A DNA stretch of 64,000 bases, from NCBI RefSeq assembly GCF_038404745.2, contig NZ_JAYKTT020000002.1, forward strand, positions 62,001 through 126,000. Direction: 5' to 3'. This document shows, in pieces, positions 1 through 8,005 of this stretch (its first letter is position 1; each line of letters begins with the position of its first letter). The notes beneath the pieces were generated by a model. That model searched no databases and was not told where the DNA came from. It saw nothing but the letters and a program-made list of their open reading frames with translations. A program made the position numbers and the translations under genes. The DNA is from Chlorogloeopsis sp038404745 (GTDB lineage: Bacteria; Cyanobacteriota; Cyanobacteriia; Cyanobacteriales; Nostocaceae).

Positions 1-2
1 GG

Positions 3-392
3 GACGTAGTAACTTTATTTCCCGAAATTATGGATCAAATCGTGACTTTTTCCCTATGGCCTAGTGACAAATCTCCTGGATATGAATTGATTCAAGAATC
101 AAAACCATTTGTCGATGTTGTCGCCTCATCTTTAGGTTTGAAAAAGTTGCGTGTTATAGAGACAGGGGGTAATGCTTACGCTAGACAGCGTCAACAATGG
201 GACAGCGGCAACAACGTTGTCTGTATTGAACCAGGCGTGGTTGTTGCTTATGATCGCAATACTTTTACAAATACAGCCCTACGCAAGGAAGGGATAGAAG
301 TCATCACCATTGTCGGTGCTGAACTGGGACGCGGACGGGGTGGTGGTCATTGCATGACCTGTCCGTTAATTCGGGACGCAGTTGATTTCTAA
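3..392 (+). CDS. arcA: Arginine deiminase, C-terminal part (5' end outside window)
   Basis: The frame is open from the first bases of the window, so the gene starts upstream; about 129 residues are visible. They match the C-terminal end of arginine deiminase, which converts L-arginine to L-citrulline and ammonia in the cytoplasm. Seen: the GGNAYARQRQQW stretch, the EPGVVVAYDRN segment and the terminal GRGGGHCMTCPLIRD block, whose first Cys corresponds to the catalytic nucleophile of the family (usual form GGxxCMxxP). It lies 127 bp upstream of a co-directional cyanophycinase gene, so arginine released from cyanophycin could feed it. Which guanidino-enzyme subfamily it belongs to cannot be settled without the N-terminal half. 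Confidence 0.85.
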   Translation, partial: DVVTLFPEIMDQIVTFSLWPSDKSPGYELIQESKPFVDVVASSLGLKKLRVIETGGNAYARQRQQWDSGNNVVCIEPGVVVAYDRNTFTNTALRKEGIEVITIVGAELGRGRGGGHCMTCPLIRDAVDF

Positions 393-519
393 GAGGATAG
401 TCTAAATGTTCGCTAAAGTAACGTATCAGCGCTAAACTCAACAAATTTCTTGGATTGAGAAGCGTTTAGTCTACACAAATGCCGCAACGGCAGAGATTAC
501 ATTAGGTGGGAGAGTCACA

Positions 520-1323
520 ATGAATAGTGAGCAACAACGTGGCGCTCTGGTCATTATTGGCGGAGCAGAAGATCGACAGGGCGATTGCTTGGTTCTACGG
601 GAATTTGTTCGTGCGGCGGGTGGAGTGAAAGCCCATATTGCGGTGATGACAGCAGCCACCAGTTTACCCAGAGAAGTCGGGGATGACTACATCAACGTGT
701 TTGAGCGCTTGGGAGCAGAATCGGTACAGGTAGTACACACCGAACACCGGGAAGATTCCGAACGCGAATACTCTATCCGCACGGTTGAACAGGCAACCGG
801 TATCTTCTTTACGGGGGGTGACCAGTTGCGTATTGTAGACTTTATCAAGGGAACCCTGCTAGACAAAGTCATTCACAAGCGGCATCAGGAAGGAGCGGTG
901 ATTGGCGGTACCAGTGCTGGAGCTGCCATGATGCCTGATGAAATGATTGTGGGCGGTGCATCTGTATCCAATCCCAGTGTTAATGCAGTTAATATAGGCC
1001 CTGGTATGGGGTTTTTGCCAGGAATTTTAGTGGATCAACACTTTGCTCAACGGGGTCGCCTTGGTCGCCTACTGGCAGCCTTGGTACTGCAACCTGCGGT
1101 GCTTGGTCTAGGCATCGATGAAGACACGGCTATTATTGTCAACGGAGATGAATTTGAAGTGGTTGGGCAGGGAGCCGTAACGGTTGTTGATGAAACAACT
1201 TCTACTCACAACAATCTGGAAGGATTACTCAAAGATGAACCCATCGCGCTGTGTGGAGTAAAGTTGCACGTTTTGCCCCACGGCTATCGCTTTAACCTGA
1301 AAACACACCTACCACTAATGTAA
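520..1323 (+). CDS. cphB: Cyanophycinase CphB (peptidase S51)
   Basis: A 267-residue cytoplasmic serine exopeptidase that cuts the cyanophycin polymer (multi-L-arginyl-poly-L-aspartate) to beta-Asp-Arg dipeptides. The nucleophile elbow GGTSAGAAMM puts Ser at residue 132, DQHF puts His at 174 and GIDED puts Glu at 201; these numbers coincide with the catalytic triad known for the Synechocystis enzyme, and the length is also normal. The start is preceded by GGTGGGAG. It sits between the arginine deiminase gene and a baeRF3 gene (33 bp gap downstream). No cyanophycin synthetase gene is adjacent, so this may be a copy separate from a cphBA operon. Everything needed for activity appears intact. 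Confidence 0.95.
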   Translation: MNSEQQRGALVIIGGAEDRQGDCLVLREFVRAAGGVKAHIAVMTAATSLPREVGDDYINVFERLGAESVQVVHTEHREDSEREYSIRTVEQATGIFFTGGDQLRIVDFIKGTLLDKVIHKRHQEGAVIGGTSAGAAMMPDEMIVGGASVSNPSVNAVNIGPGMGFLPGILVDQHFAQRGRLGRLLAALVLQPAVLGLGIDEDTAIIVNGDEFEVVGQGAVTVVDETTSTHNNLEGLLKDEPIALCGVKLHVLPHGYRFNLKTHLPLM

Positions 1324-1356
1324 AAGACAAAACCCATCGGGTAGTAGGAAATATTC

Positions 1357-2433
1357 ATGATTACTCGCCAGGATCTCAATCAATTGCAATCCTTAATTAA
1401 GGTGCCTGCCCTTTCCATTTTATTGCCGACCCATCGAACATGGCCTGACAACAAACAAGATCCCATTCGGGTCAAAAATCTGGTAGATGAGGCAATTAAT
1501 CGACTTCGGGCAGAATTTTCTAATCGCGAGTTAGAACCGCTACTGAAGCGACTGGAATCACTCGTGAGCGAAATTGATTACCCCTATACACTAGATGGGT
1601 TAGCACTGTATGTCAGCCACGACTTCGCTAAACTTTACTACCTGCCGTTTCCGGTACCCGCCCGCGTTGTGATTGATCAAACTTTTGCAACACGAGATTT
1701 GGTGTATGGTATGCATCGGGCGCTGCGCTATTGGGTGCTTCTATTAAGCCAAGCATCTACTCGCTTATTAGCTGGAACAGGCGAGACCCTTGAAGAAGTT
1801 AAAGATCAAAACTTTCCGATGCAAATGACAGGGCCGGGGGCAACAACTGCTCTTCCCTATGATGCTGATTCTAGCTATGTAGATGACCGACATCGTCGAT
1901 TTTTTCAGCAGGTAGACAGTGTATTTACCTCTTACGCCAAAGATGATGAACTGCCATTAGTTGTGGGAGGCGTTGACCGGCAGATATCTTTCTTTCAGGA
2001 AATTACGCAAAATCCATCATCAATCGCAGGCACACTGAGCGGCAATTTTGACAAAGCGACGATTCCCGAACTCTCTCCTCAAGTATGGTCAATTATCCAA
2101 ACTGTTAGAGAGGCTCAACAAATCAATGCGTTGCAAGAATTGAATAATGCAGTGGGTGCTCAAAAGGTCGTCTCAGCGATCGAGGAAGTCTGGCAATTGG
2201 CGCAAGAAGGGCGAGGGAAACTGCTGTTGATTGAAAAAAACTATCATGTTCCCGCAATTATTACTGAAGACGGCAGGCTGAAATTGGTAGATAGCTCAGG
2301 CGGCACAGAGGTAATGGATGATGCTGTGGATGAAATTATCGAAGTAGTGTTGGCAAAGGGCGGAAAGGTTGCAATTGTTAATGATGAAGCACTATCCGCT
2401 CATCAACACATTGCATTAATTTTACGTTACTGA
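1357..2433 (+). CDS. baeRF3-type release-factor-like protein
   Basis: A 358-residue soluble protein that I recognise as a bacterial archaeo-eukaryotic release-factor family 3 (baeRF3) protein. Supporting features are the N-terminal ISILLPTHRT-like segment (here LSILLPTHRT), the TLDGLALYVS strand, the DDRHRRFFQQVD segment and the VVGGVDRQISFF segment typical of the eRF1-domain-2-like fold. The biochemical role of the family is not established; proposals link it to ribosome-associated stress. It begins 33 bp after cyanophycinase and is probably co-transcribed. The family is widespread in bacteria, so its link to cyanophycin here is positional only. Confidence 0.75.
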   Translation: MITRQDLNQLQSLIKVPALSILLPTHRTWPDNKQDPIRVKNLVDEAINRLRAEFSNRELEPLLKRLESLVSEIDYPYTLDGLALYVSHDFAKLYYLPFPVPARVVIDQTFATRDLVYGMHRALRYWVLLLSQASTRLLAGTGETLEEVKDQNFPMQMTGPGATTALPYDADSSYVDDRHRRFFQQVDSVFTSYAKDDELPLVVGGVDRQISFFQEITQNPSSIAGTLSGNFDKATIPELSPQVWSIIQTVREAQQINALQELNNAVGAQKVVSAIEEVWQLAQEGRGKLLLIEKNYHVPAIITEDGRLKLVDSSGGTEVMDDAVDEIIEVVLAKGGKVAIVNDEALSAHQHIALILRY

Positions 2434-2513
2434 GATCCTTGCTGTAGCTGGTTGAGTAGATACTCAATAATTGAATGCACCAATTATTTAGTAACTCTCC
2501 AAAATAATGCGTC

Positions 2514-3122
2514 ATGAACTTCTTAATCTATTTAACAAACAAAACAGATGAATATAGGGTTGTTAGAGAACTATACAAAATCGATGACTCTACCAATCTC
2601 TACATGATTGAGATTGGGCTGGCTCAGTACACAGATATTTTTAATGAATGGGATCTGGCTCCCTTTAAGCATCGAGAGCTTGGCCCTGAACTGCGCCTGT
2701 ATCTGGAGGAAAGTTCCAATGAAATTCCATCCAAATATCCAATTGAACTGTGTTTCACCGTTCCAGCGGCAATACGAAATCATCAGATAGAAAATGATTT
2801 GCGGGATGCTTTAAAAAATAGTTTTATTTATAAACGATACTTTCTCAAAAAGGAAGTGGAGAAAACGAATAAGCAGATGCTTGTGTTGGTAGTGGTCGGT
2901 TTTGTGTGTCTATGGGTAGCAAATACTATTTCTACAGAAGCGAATTTGCAATCTATTTTACTGGAAGGACTGGCAATTAGTGGATGGGTTTTTATCTGGG
3001 AAGCAGTTTCTTTGTTCTTTTTCACAAATCGTGAATTGTATCACCGTTACAAAACCTACAAAAGATTGCAAAACGCACCTGTGATTTTCCGAGAAGCAAA
3101 ACAAAACAATTTTAGTGGTTAA
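2514..3122 (+). CDS. Hypothetical two-helix membrane protein
   Basis: A 202-residue protein of unknown family. The first 120 residues are soluble and mixed in charge. They are followed by two hydrophobic segments (about 122-140, LVLVVVGFVCLWVA, and about 150-170, GLAISGWVFIWEAVSLFFF) and a basic C-terminal tail of about 30 residues, suggesting a hairpin anchor with both ends on the cytoplasmic side. It lies between the baeRF3 and zinc-hydrolase genes in the same direction (80 bp gaps on each side) and may belong to the same transcript. I do not recognise a function. Confidence 0.6.
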   Translation: MNFLIYLTNKTDEYRVVRELYKIDDSTNLYMIEIGLAQYTDIFNEWDLAPFKHRELGPELRLYLEESSNEIPSKYPIELCFTVPAAIRNHQIENDLRDALKNSFIYKRYFLKKEVEKTNKQMLVLVVVGFVCLWVANTISTEANLQSILLEGLAISGWVFIWEAVSLFFFTNRELYHRYKTYKRLQNAPVIFREAKQNNFSG

Positions 3123-3201
3123 GACCTGAGTTTGGATATTTTCACTGCCAAGAAGGATGGGCTGATGAGCGTCATTTACGACGACTAAAGGAGCTTTCAA
3201 A

Positions 3202-4308
3202 ATGCTTTCTCACAATGATACTTACAAAACGGGGATGCATCTGGGGACGATTCTCACGGGCGATCAAATCCAAGGCGCACCAGTCATCAGTCAGTTAGAT
3301 GTCAATGACCTCGAACCTGGTAAAAAATACCGCTTTTTTTTCCAAGCTGTGCAGATGGGTACTGGTCAGCACTGGTATATCCCTGTTGTTGTTGCAAAGG
3401 GTGCTCAAGATGGTAAACGCATCTCGCTAACCGCAGGAGTGCATGGCGATGAGTTGAGTCCGGTAAACGCAGTACAGCGCATTATGGACAATCTTGATCC
3501 AGAGAAGATGTCAGGTACAGCGATCGCCATCTACGACCTCTCCCGCCCAGCTAAGGAGTACACACAGCGCCAGTGGCCAGTTGCACAGAAAGGCGGCTCA
3601 TTGGTTGACCTCAATCGCGTTTGGCCGGGCGATGAAGCAGGAAATAACGCACCGACACGCCATGCTGGCATTCTCTGGAATCGACTGTTCAAAAATAATG
3701 TCGATATCGCGCTTGATTTTCATACAGCATCAACTGGTGGCGATTTTACAATGTTCATCTTTGCTGACTTTCGCAAAGCAGAGATTCGACAAATTGCTGA
3801 ACTGTTTCCAATCGAGCAGATTAAGAACGATGCTGGTGAGAGTGGCTCCCTCGAAATGGCTTTCGTCGAGGCTGGTATCCCGGTAATAACTATCGAGGTG
3901 GGTGCTCCGCGGATCTTTGATGCCCGGAAAATCGCGATGACTGTAGAAGGCAGCATGAATGTGCTTAAGCACTATAAAGTCATTGATGGCCCCATCGGTC
4001 GCACATCCAAAGAAGCTGGAACATTTTTTGGCGATATGTTTGAAACTGTTCGTTCGACAACTGGCGGTTACCTTGAATTGCTGGTTGATCTAAATGATCA
4101 GGTGACGCCAGGGCAGAAAGTCGCAATGCAGCGCAATTCTTTTGGTGATGTTGTTGCTGAGTATACAGTGAGTGTAATTGGTAAAGTTGCGACGATCGCT
4201 AGGGATGCACTCACTGAACCAGGCTCGCGGGTGATGCAAATTCTTTACAACAGCACAGATCTGAATTTCAAAACTGGTATCAGTCACCAATCTGGAGATG
4301 ACTATTGA
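3202..4308 (+). CDS. Succinylglutamate desuccinylase/aspartoacylase-family zinc hydrolase
   Basis: A 368-residue M14-type metallohydrolase. Zinc ligands are visible as HGDE (His81, Glu84) and the His of LDFHTAS (His174); DLNRVWPG near 136 is the usual substrate-binding Asn-Arg motif, and Glu232 in TIEVG fits the catalytic base. Family members deacylate N-acyl amino acids (AstE, aspartoacylase) or act as simple amidohydrolases. A C-terminal domain of about 100 residues is beta-rich. An RBS (AAAGGAG) precedes the ATG. It follows arginine deiminase, cyanophycinase and baeRF3 in the same direction, so a substrate from arginine or aspartate metabolism is plausible, but the exact substrate cannot be read from sequence. 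Confidence 0.8.
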   Translation: MLSHNDTYKTGMHLGTILTGDQIQGAPVISQLDVNDLEPGKKYRFFFQAVQMGTGQHWYIPVVVAKGAQDGKRISLTAGVHGDELSPVNAVQRIMDNLDPEKMSGTAIAIYDLSRPAKEYTQRQWPVAQKGGSLVDLNRVWPGDEAGNNAPTRHAGILWNRLFKNNVDIALDFHTASTGGDFTMFIFADFRKAEIRQIAELFPIEQIKNDAGESGSLEMAFVEAGIPVITIEVGAPRIFDARKIAMTVEGSMNVLKHYKVIDGPIGRTSKEAGTFFGDMFETVRSTTGGYLELLVDLNDQVTPGQKVAMQRNSFGDVVAEYTVSVIGKVATIARDALTEPGSRVMQILYNSTDLNFKTGISHQSGDDY

Positions 4309-4455
4309 TTCTTTTGAGATAATTTAATCCACACATTATTTATCTGTTTCTATTAATCAATAAATAAAGATGGATGCAATCGATTTTCACCAGAAAAGAG
4401 GATAAACGAATCCAAATTGTCGATCAAAACTATTTCATTAACAAAGGTGAGTAAT

Positions 4456-5013
4456 ATGACTGCTGATTTTCAATCTGATGTAGATATCCGAAAATCAATC
4501 GGTTGGGTAATCGCCCTTAGCATTGCTCTAATTATTCTTGGCATACTGGCGATTTTCATGCCAGGCATTGCGTCAGCTTTTTTTACCTCTGTGATTGGGT
4601 GGATTTCCCTCATTAGCGGCGTTGTGATGATTGTCCAGTCATTTCAATCAAAACCAGTCAGAGGGTTCTGGCTAAATCTGATTGTGGGTATTTTCTATGC
4701 CATTGCAGGCATTTACATTCTCTTTAATGTGGGAGCCGCACTGCTAGCGTTGACCTTTGCCTTTGGTATTTTGTTCATTGTTGAAGGTATTTTTACTATC
4801 ATCATGGCATTTACTAATCGGGCAGGTCACAGGATGTCTTGGTTGGTAGCATTAAATGGAGTCATTACTTTAATTTTGGGCATAATGGTGCTAAATCGGT
4901 TTCCCTTCAGTGCTATCTGGCTGATTGGTCTATATGTTGGTCTTAGTCTGCTTATGAGTGGGATCTCTTTGTTAGCTGCTGGGCTAGCTGCGCGGCGGGC
5001 AGTTGCTAGATAA
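4456..5013 (+). CDS. HdeD-family membrane protein
   Basis: A 185-residue integral membrane protein with six predicted hydrophobic segments arranged as three repeated pairs, as in the HdeD (DUF308) acid-resistance family. GVVMIVQSF and IVEGIFTIIMAF are the typical repeated motifs. The ATG at 4456 is chosen over an upstream TTG because AAAGGTGAG lies just before it. Function is unknown in cyanobacteria; HdeD in E. coli is linked to acid resistance at high cell density. It is the last gene of the co-directional group that starts with arginine deiminase; 147 bp separate it from the zinc hydrolase. Confidence 0.8.
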   Translation: MTADFQSDVDIRKSIGWVIALSIALIILGILAIFMPGIASAFFTSVIGWISLISGVVMIVQSFQSKPVRGFWLNLIVGIFYAIAGIYILFNVGAALLALTFAFGILFIVEGIFTIIMAFTNRAGHRMSWLVALNGVITLILGIMVLNRFPFSAIWLIGLYVGLSLLMSGISLLAAGLAARRAVAR

Positions 5014-5094
5014 ATTGCACACACTGTAACACTTTTAGGTCAAAAGTGAAGTTTTGTTGAGAAATGGTCAATAATTGAGTAAAAATAAAGAAAA

Positions 5095-5133
5095 GGCTAA
5101 TTACTAATGTCTGTTCACCATTAGCAATTAGCC
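5095..5133. repeat. Inverted repeat / likely terminator after hdeD-like gene
   Basis: GGCTAATTACTAATG and CATTAGCAATTAGCC form a 15-bp inverted repeat with one mismatch around a 9-base loop. It lies between the convergent HdeD-like and KTSC genes, so it may terminate either transcript. The same GCTAATTGCTAAT core recurs at 7476-7524, so it belongs to a dispersed palindromic family. Confidence 0.6.
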
Positions 5134-5162
5134 AGAGCACCAGGAACGCTTATCAGAGGTAA

Positions 5163-5588
5163 TTAACAGTCATGGTCAAAATCTATACGGTCATACTGAT
5201 ATTTACCTCTAAATTTTTCATTGAAAAATCTACCAGCTGAACCAGCCTTATGTAAATCCTGACAAGTATTTTTGTCTACTCCGGTGTACTGGTACACCGC
5301 CTGGTTATGAAATTCAACTTGTAAAATTTTATTACTACCCTCATACTCAACAGCATTTGCCATTGGTGATTTAACCGGAAACATGGTAACTGTATCTGGG
5401 GATGGGGGTTTTGCTTTTGCTTGAGCTACTATTTCATTTAAATATTGCAGTCCTTCAAAAGCCTCAACTGGTAAGGAAATTTCCAAAAACTCTAGCTCCT
5501 TACCACCCAGATCTAGCAATAACTGTAAATTTCCTTGAGTATGAGCGATCGCTACTACATTGCTTAAGTTCAGCTTAGATAGCTTCAT
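5163..5588 (-). CDS. KTSC-domain protein
   Basis: A 141-residue protein whose C-terminal half (about residues 75-136) is a KTSC domain: the segment VEYEGSNKILQVEF, then AVYQYTGV, then SAGRFFNEKFRGKYQYDRI, where the family usually has a Lys-Thr-Ser-Cys-like signature and Gly-(Lys/Arg)-(Tyr/Phe). The N-terminal half is cyanobacterial-specific and unassigned. The ATG at 5588 is preferred to one seven codons upstream because AGGAGAG lies at the correct distance. KTSC domains have been linked to nucleic-acid transactions but have no settled function. Confidence 0.75.
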   Translation of the reverse strand: MKLSKLNLSNVVAIAHTQGNLQLLLDLGGKELEFLEISLPVEAFEGLQYLNEIVAQAKAKPPSPDTVTMFPVKSPMANAVEYEGSNKILQVEFHNQAVYQYTGVDKNTCQDLHKAGSAGRFFNEKFRGKYQYDRIDFDHDC

Positions 5589-5739
5589 CGGTTGCTCTCC
5601 TGTAGGCAAAAGAGGTGCAATTTACAAAATCGTGAGCGGTAATTTCTGGTGCCAAAGCCAATTTATTTGTACAGTACATATGTACTATATAAATAATCAA
5701 AAGTCAAGCACTACAGAGAAAAAATTTAAACTAGGGGAT

Positions 5740-5835
5740 TGGGAAGAAGAAGACAAGGAGACACGGGGACACGGAGAATCATGATTCACGTTCTTGCCCC
5801 TGTTCCCTGTCACCTGTTCCCTAGTCCCTAATCCC
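5740..5835. repeat. Dispersed GGGGACACGG / CCCTGTTCCC repeat
   Basis: A low-complexity stretch with AGACACGGGGACACGGAG followed by CCCCTGTTCCCTG-type units. Longer relatives occur at 32141, 35837, 46031, 50881 and 52648 in this window. It is noncoding and slightly overlaps the 3' end of the YjbQ gene. Confidence 0.7.
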
Positions 5836-6244
5836 CATACACAGTGACTACGATTTGGCGCTGGCGGGGTTTGATGTCACATTCTAGGTGAAAGATTTGC
5901 TGCCAAGTACCCGAAATTAACTTGCCATCACGAATGGGAACGGTAATTTCAGGCCCTAACCAGGTGGCTTGCAAGTGCGAATGTCCGTTACCGTCGTGCC
6001 AAGTTTGCTCGTGTCCGTATTCCCGATTGGGGGGAATTAACTTGTTGAGGAGTTGTGGTAAGTCTTTTTGCAGTCCCGGTTCAAATTCAATCGTGCCAAT
6101 TGCTGCTGTACTACCAATATTAAAGACATTCACCATCCCAGCCTTGATGCCAGATTTTTTAATGATTTGACTGACTTTATCAGTCAGATCGTGCATTTCA
6201 CCATGGCCTTTAGTAGAAATTGTGATTTGCTCTTGATAAACCAT
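5828..6244 (-). CDS. YjbQ family protein (UPF0047)
   Basis: A 138-residue protein of full family length. Seen: the GMVNVFNIGSTAAIGTIEFEPG core, the HEQTWHDGNGHSHLQA block containing the conserved histidines of the putative metal site, and the terminal QRQIVVTVYG. Family members have been described as secondary thiamine-phosphate synthases because of weak activity that rescues thiE mutants; the physiological role is uncertain. The usual second half of the NGHSHL motif is complete. The gene stands alone between the KTSC and desaturase genes. Confidence 0.85.
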   Translation of the reverse strand: MVYQEQITISTKGHGEMHDLTDKVSQIIKKSGIKAGMVNVFNIGSTAAIGTIEFEPGLQKDLPQLLNKLIPPNREYGHEQTWHDGNGHSHLQATWLGPEITVPIRDGKLISGTWQQIFHLECDIKPRQRQIVVTVYGD

Positions 6245-6337
6245 ATTGCTTAGTGATTCATTGATGACGTTGCTACCAAAATAGTGCCACCTGCTTACTC
6301 TGGAGCAAAGACAATAGGTATGCCAAGGGCGATCGCA

Positions 6338-7369
6338 TCAAGCTGAAATCATATAATGACGTCTTTTTGGCTCAGATTGGTTAACATCGCCAATTAATGA
6401 CGGATGACAGCTAAACCAATAAGTGGACTGAAAATAACCTAGTTCCATTTGCATGAGGGGAAGTCCACGCTTTTGTAATATGCCTTGAATTCGCTCATAT
6501 GCTTCTGGAAGTCGGTTAAAGGGAATGTTAGGAAAAGCATGATGAACAGCATGATAGTTTAAACCACCCATCAACCATCCCATTAAGGAACTAGTTTTGA
6601 GATTACGACAAGCATAGAACTGTGTCAGTTGATGACTGGTAAACTTGCCCCAAAGCCCGTAGTGTTCCAAATGGTCGCGTGTCTGTCCGATAATTCCCAT
6701 AACGCGTTCTAAAATTAACCAAAATAATAAGTAACGCAGTAGTTCTCCTTGAAAAATAACTATACTCAATAAAACACCATTTATCAGAAGCATACCTGTT
6801 AAATCAAGCAGTAGTTGTCGGCGGATACGAGGTACTAACTTCTGGAAGTGTAGAGCTTTAATTAAGGTTTTAAAAATCATCCCAAATCCGCCCAGCACAA
6901 GAATATCCCAGCCCCACTGGTAGCGAACATACCATTGGAGAATGGGGTGAGCTTGCTGGTACTCTTGCCAAGTCCACTGTACTCGTTCTGGATCTCGCAG
7001 ATCAATTCCATTCCAGCCATGATGCAAACGGTGGAGTTCTGAATAAAGACTGTAAGGCCAAAGCATTGGCCAGCTGATCAAGCGAGACATTACAGAATCA
7101 AACCAAGTCCATCCTGTCAAGGTTTGATGAATCATATCGTGAGTACAGATTAACCAGAAAGCATAGAAAATTCCAGCTAGTGCTGTTAAACTCACAAACA
7201 TAATTGTGTTCGATATTGACCAAGCTAATGTCACCAAGCTGAAGAACATTAAACCAATTACACTGAAGCGTAGTAGTCCTGCCCAAGCATTCACCTGATG
7301 TAAATCTGCGGTGGCTTGCTGTAACTCTTGGGAGAGACTAGTCGTCGAAGTCATGGTGCGATCGCCCAT
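6338..7369 (-). CDS. Membrane fatty-acid-desaturase-superfamily protein
   Basis: A 343-residue di-iron membrane enzyme. Three histidine boxes are present: HDMIH (about residue 77), HRLHH (about 113) and NYHAVHH (about 268), separated by hydrophobic segments as expected for the desaturase/hydroxylase superfamily. The substrate (acyl lipid or carotenoid) cannot be decided; similarity to beta-carotene hydroxylase or ketolase-type proteins is possible. The start at 7369 follows AGGTGG; an ATG four codons upstream (7381) is an alternative and a third lies at 7354. The gene is single and faces away from the small-RNA candidates. Confidence 0.8.
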   Translation of the reverse strand: MGDRTMTSTTSLSQELQQATADLHQVNAWAGLLRFSVIGLMFFSLVTLAWSISNTIMFVSLTALAGIFYAFWLICTHDMIHQTLTGWTWFDSVMSRLISWPMLWPYSLYSELHRLHHGWNGIDLRDPERVQWTWQEYQQAHPILQWYVRYQWGWDILVLGGFGMIFKTLIKALHFQKLVPRIRRQLLLDLTGMLLINGVLLSIVIFQGELLRYLLFWLILERVMGIIGQTRDHLEHYGLWGKFTSHQLTQFYACRNLKTSSLMGWLMGGLNYHAVHHAFPNIPFNRLPEAYERIQGILQKRGLPLMQMELGYFQSTYWFSCHPSLIGDVNQSEPKRRHYMISA

Positions 7370-7475
7370 AACCCACCTCACCTAAATTTGTAACCTAAGT
7401 TACTTTTAGCTTAACTCTTGAAATTAATATTGCTATGTTGCAATTCTAAAATGATTTATAAACAAAAGAATTTAG

Positions 7476-7524
7476 TAGCTAATTGCTAATAATTGATTAC
7501 TTGATGCCAATTAGCAATTAGCTA
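7476..7524. repeat. Dispersed inverted repeat
   Basis: TAGCTAATTGCTAAT and ATTAGCAATTAGCTA are perfect 15-bp inverted arms about 20 bases apart. The core is shared with the repeat at 5095-5133. It lies in the spacer between the desaturase gene start and the first small-RNA candidate. Confidence 0.65.
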
Positions 7525-7571
7525 TTAGCAATTTCTGAATCGTATTTTTAACTTAGTGGTGAGAATAAGTA

Positions 7572-7600
7572 TAAATTCCCAGAAAAATTGGGAATTATAT
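7572..7600. promoter_or_regulatory. Inverted repeat upstream of small-RNA candidate A
   Basis: AATTCCCA and TGGGAATT form a perfect 8-bp inverted repeat, just before an AT-rich TAAAAT-like -10 region and the conserved TCCGGATGC. It could be an operator; no regulator can be named. Confidence 0.4.
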
Positions 7601-7611
7601 GAATAAAATAA

Positions 7612-7700
7612 TCCGGATGCAGTAGTTAGAATCAAGGATAAAGAAATGGTAGATACACCCGAATTTGTAGCCTTCAGCCTCTGGCTGGGGGCTTTATTAT
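7612..7700 (+). ncRNA. Candidate small RNA, copy A
   Basis: About 89 bases related to the element at 7770. Both copies begin with TCCGGATGC, have TGGTAGATRCACCC exactly 35 bases later, and end in a hairpin followed by T-rich sequence. Conserved spacing plus diverged linkers suggests functional RNA rather than a recent copy. The open frames inside are too short to be convincing. The probable 5' end near 7610 is placed just after a TAAAAT-like box at about 7604. Tandem small RNAs such as NsiR1 are known in heterocystous cyanobacteria, but I cannot assign this one to a described family. Confidence 0.55.
7670..7700 (+). terminator. Rho-independent terminator of candidate RNA A
   Basis: GCCTTCAGCC and GGCTGGGGGC pair over ten positions (two G-U) around a TCT loop, followed by TTTATTAT. 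Confidence 0.7.
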
Positions 7701-7724
7701 AACATATTAAAATTTTGAATACTC

Positions 7725-7742
7725 TCTATCTTGGTAGAGATG
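7725..7742. promoter_or_regulatory. Inverted repeat upstream of small-RNA candidate B
   Basis: TCTCTA and TAGAGA form a 6-bp inverted repeat around six bases, placed before candidate B much as the 7572-7600 palindrome precedes candidate A. Confidence 0.3.
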
Positions 7743-7769
7743 AAAAATTTTATTTTCTAATTAAATCTT

Positions 7770-7853
7770 TCCGGATGCTCAAATTAGGATTGCGGATACA
7801 TAAATGGTAGATGCACCCTAATTGCTGCCCTCAGTTTTTAGCTGGGGGTTTTT
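7770..7853 (+). ncRNA. Candidate small RNA, copy B
   Basis: A paralogue of the 7612 element: TCCGGATGC start, a GGATA box, TGGTAGATGCACCC at the same offset, and a terminal hairpin. The linkers and the terminator arms have diverged from copy A while pairing is kept, which is compensatory-type conservation. A TTAAAT-like -10 box lies just upstream. There is no third copy in the following 150 bases. Confidence 0.55.
7828..7853 (+). terminator. Rho-independent terminator of candidate RNA B
   Basis: CCCTCAG and CTGGGGG pair (one G-U) around a TTTTTAG loop, followed by TTTTT. Confidence 0.75.
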
Positions 7854-8005
7854 CCTGTAAATATCAAAACTACCAAGTAAAATTTTTTATATTAATTATA
7901 TTAATGTGTTTGAAGACAACAAGTTAAAATTACCAACTAAAATAATTCGATTGCTTATATTCTAGGCTTTAAGGTCATCTCAGCAAGAATTATGTAACAT
8001 AGGAT

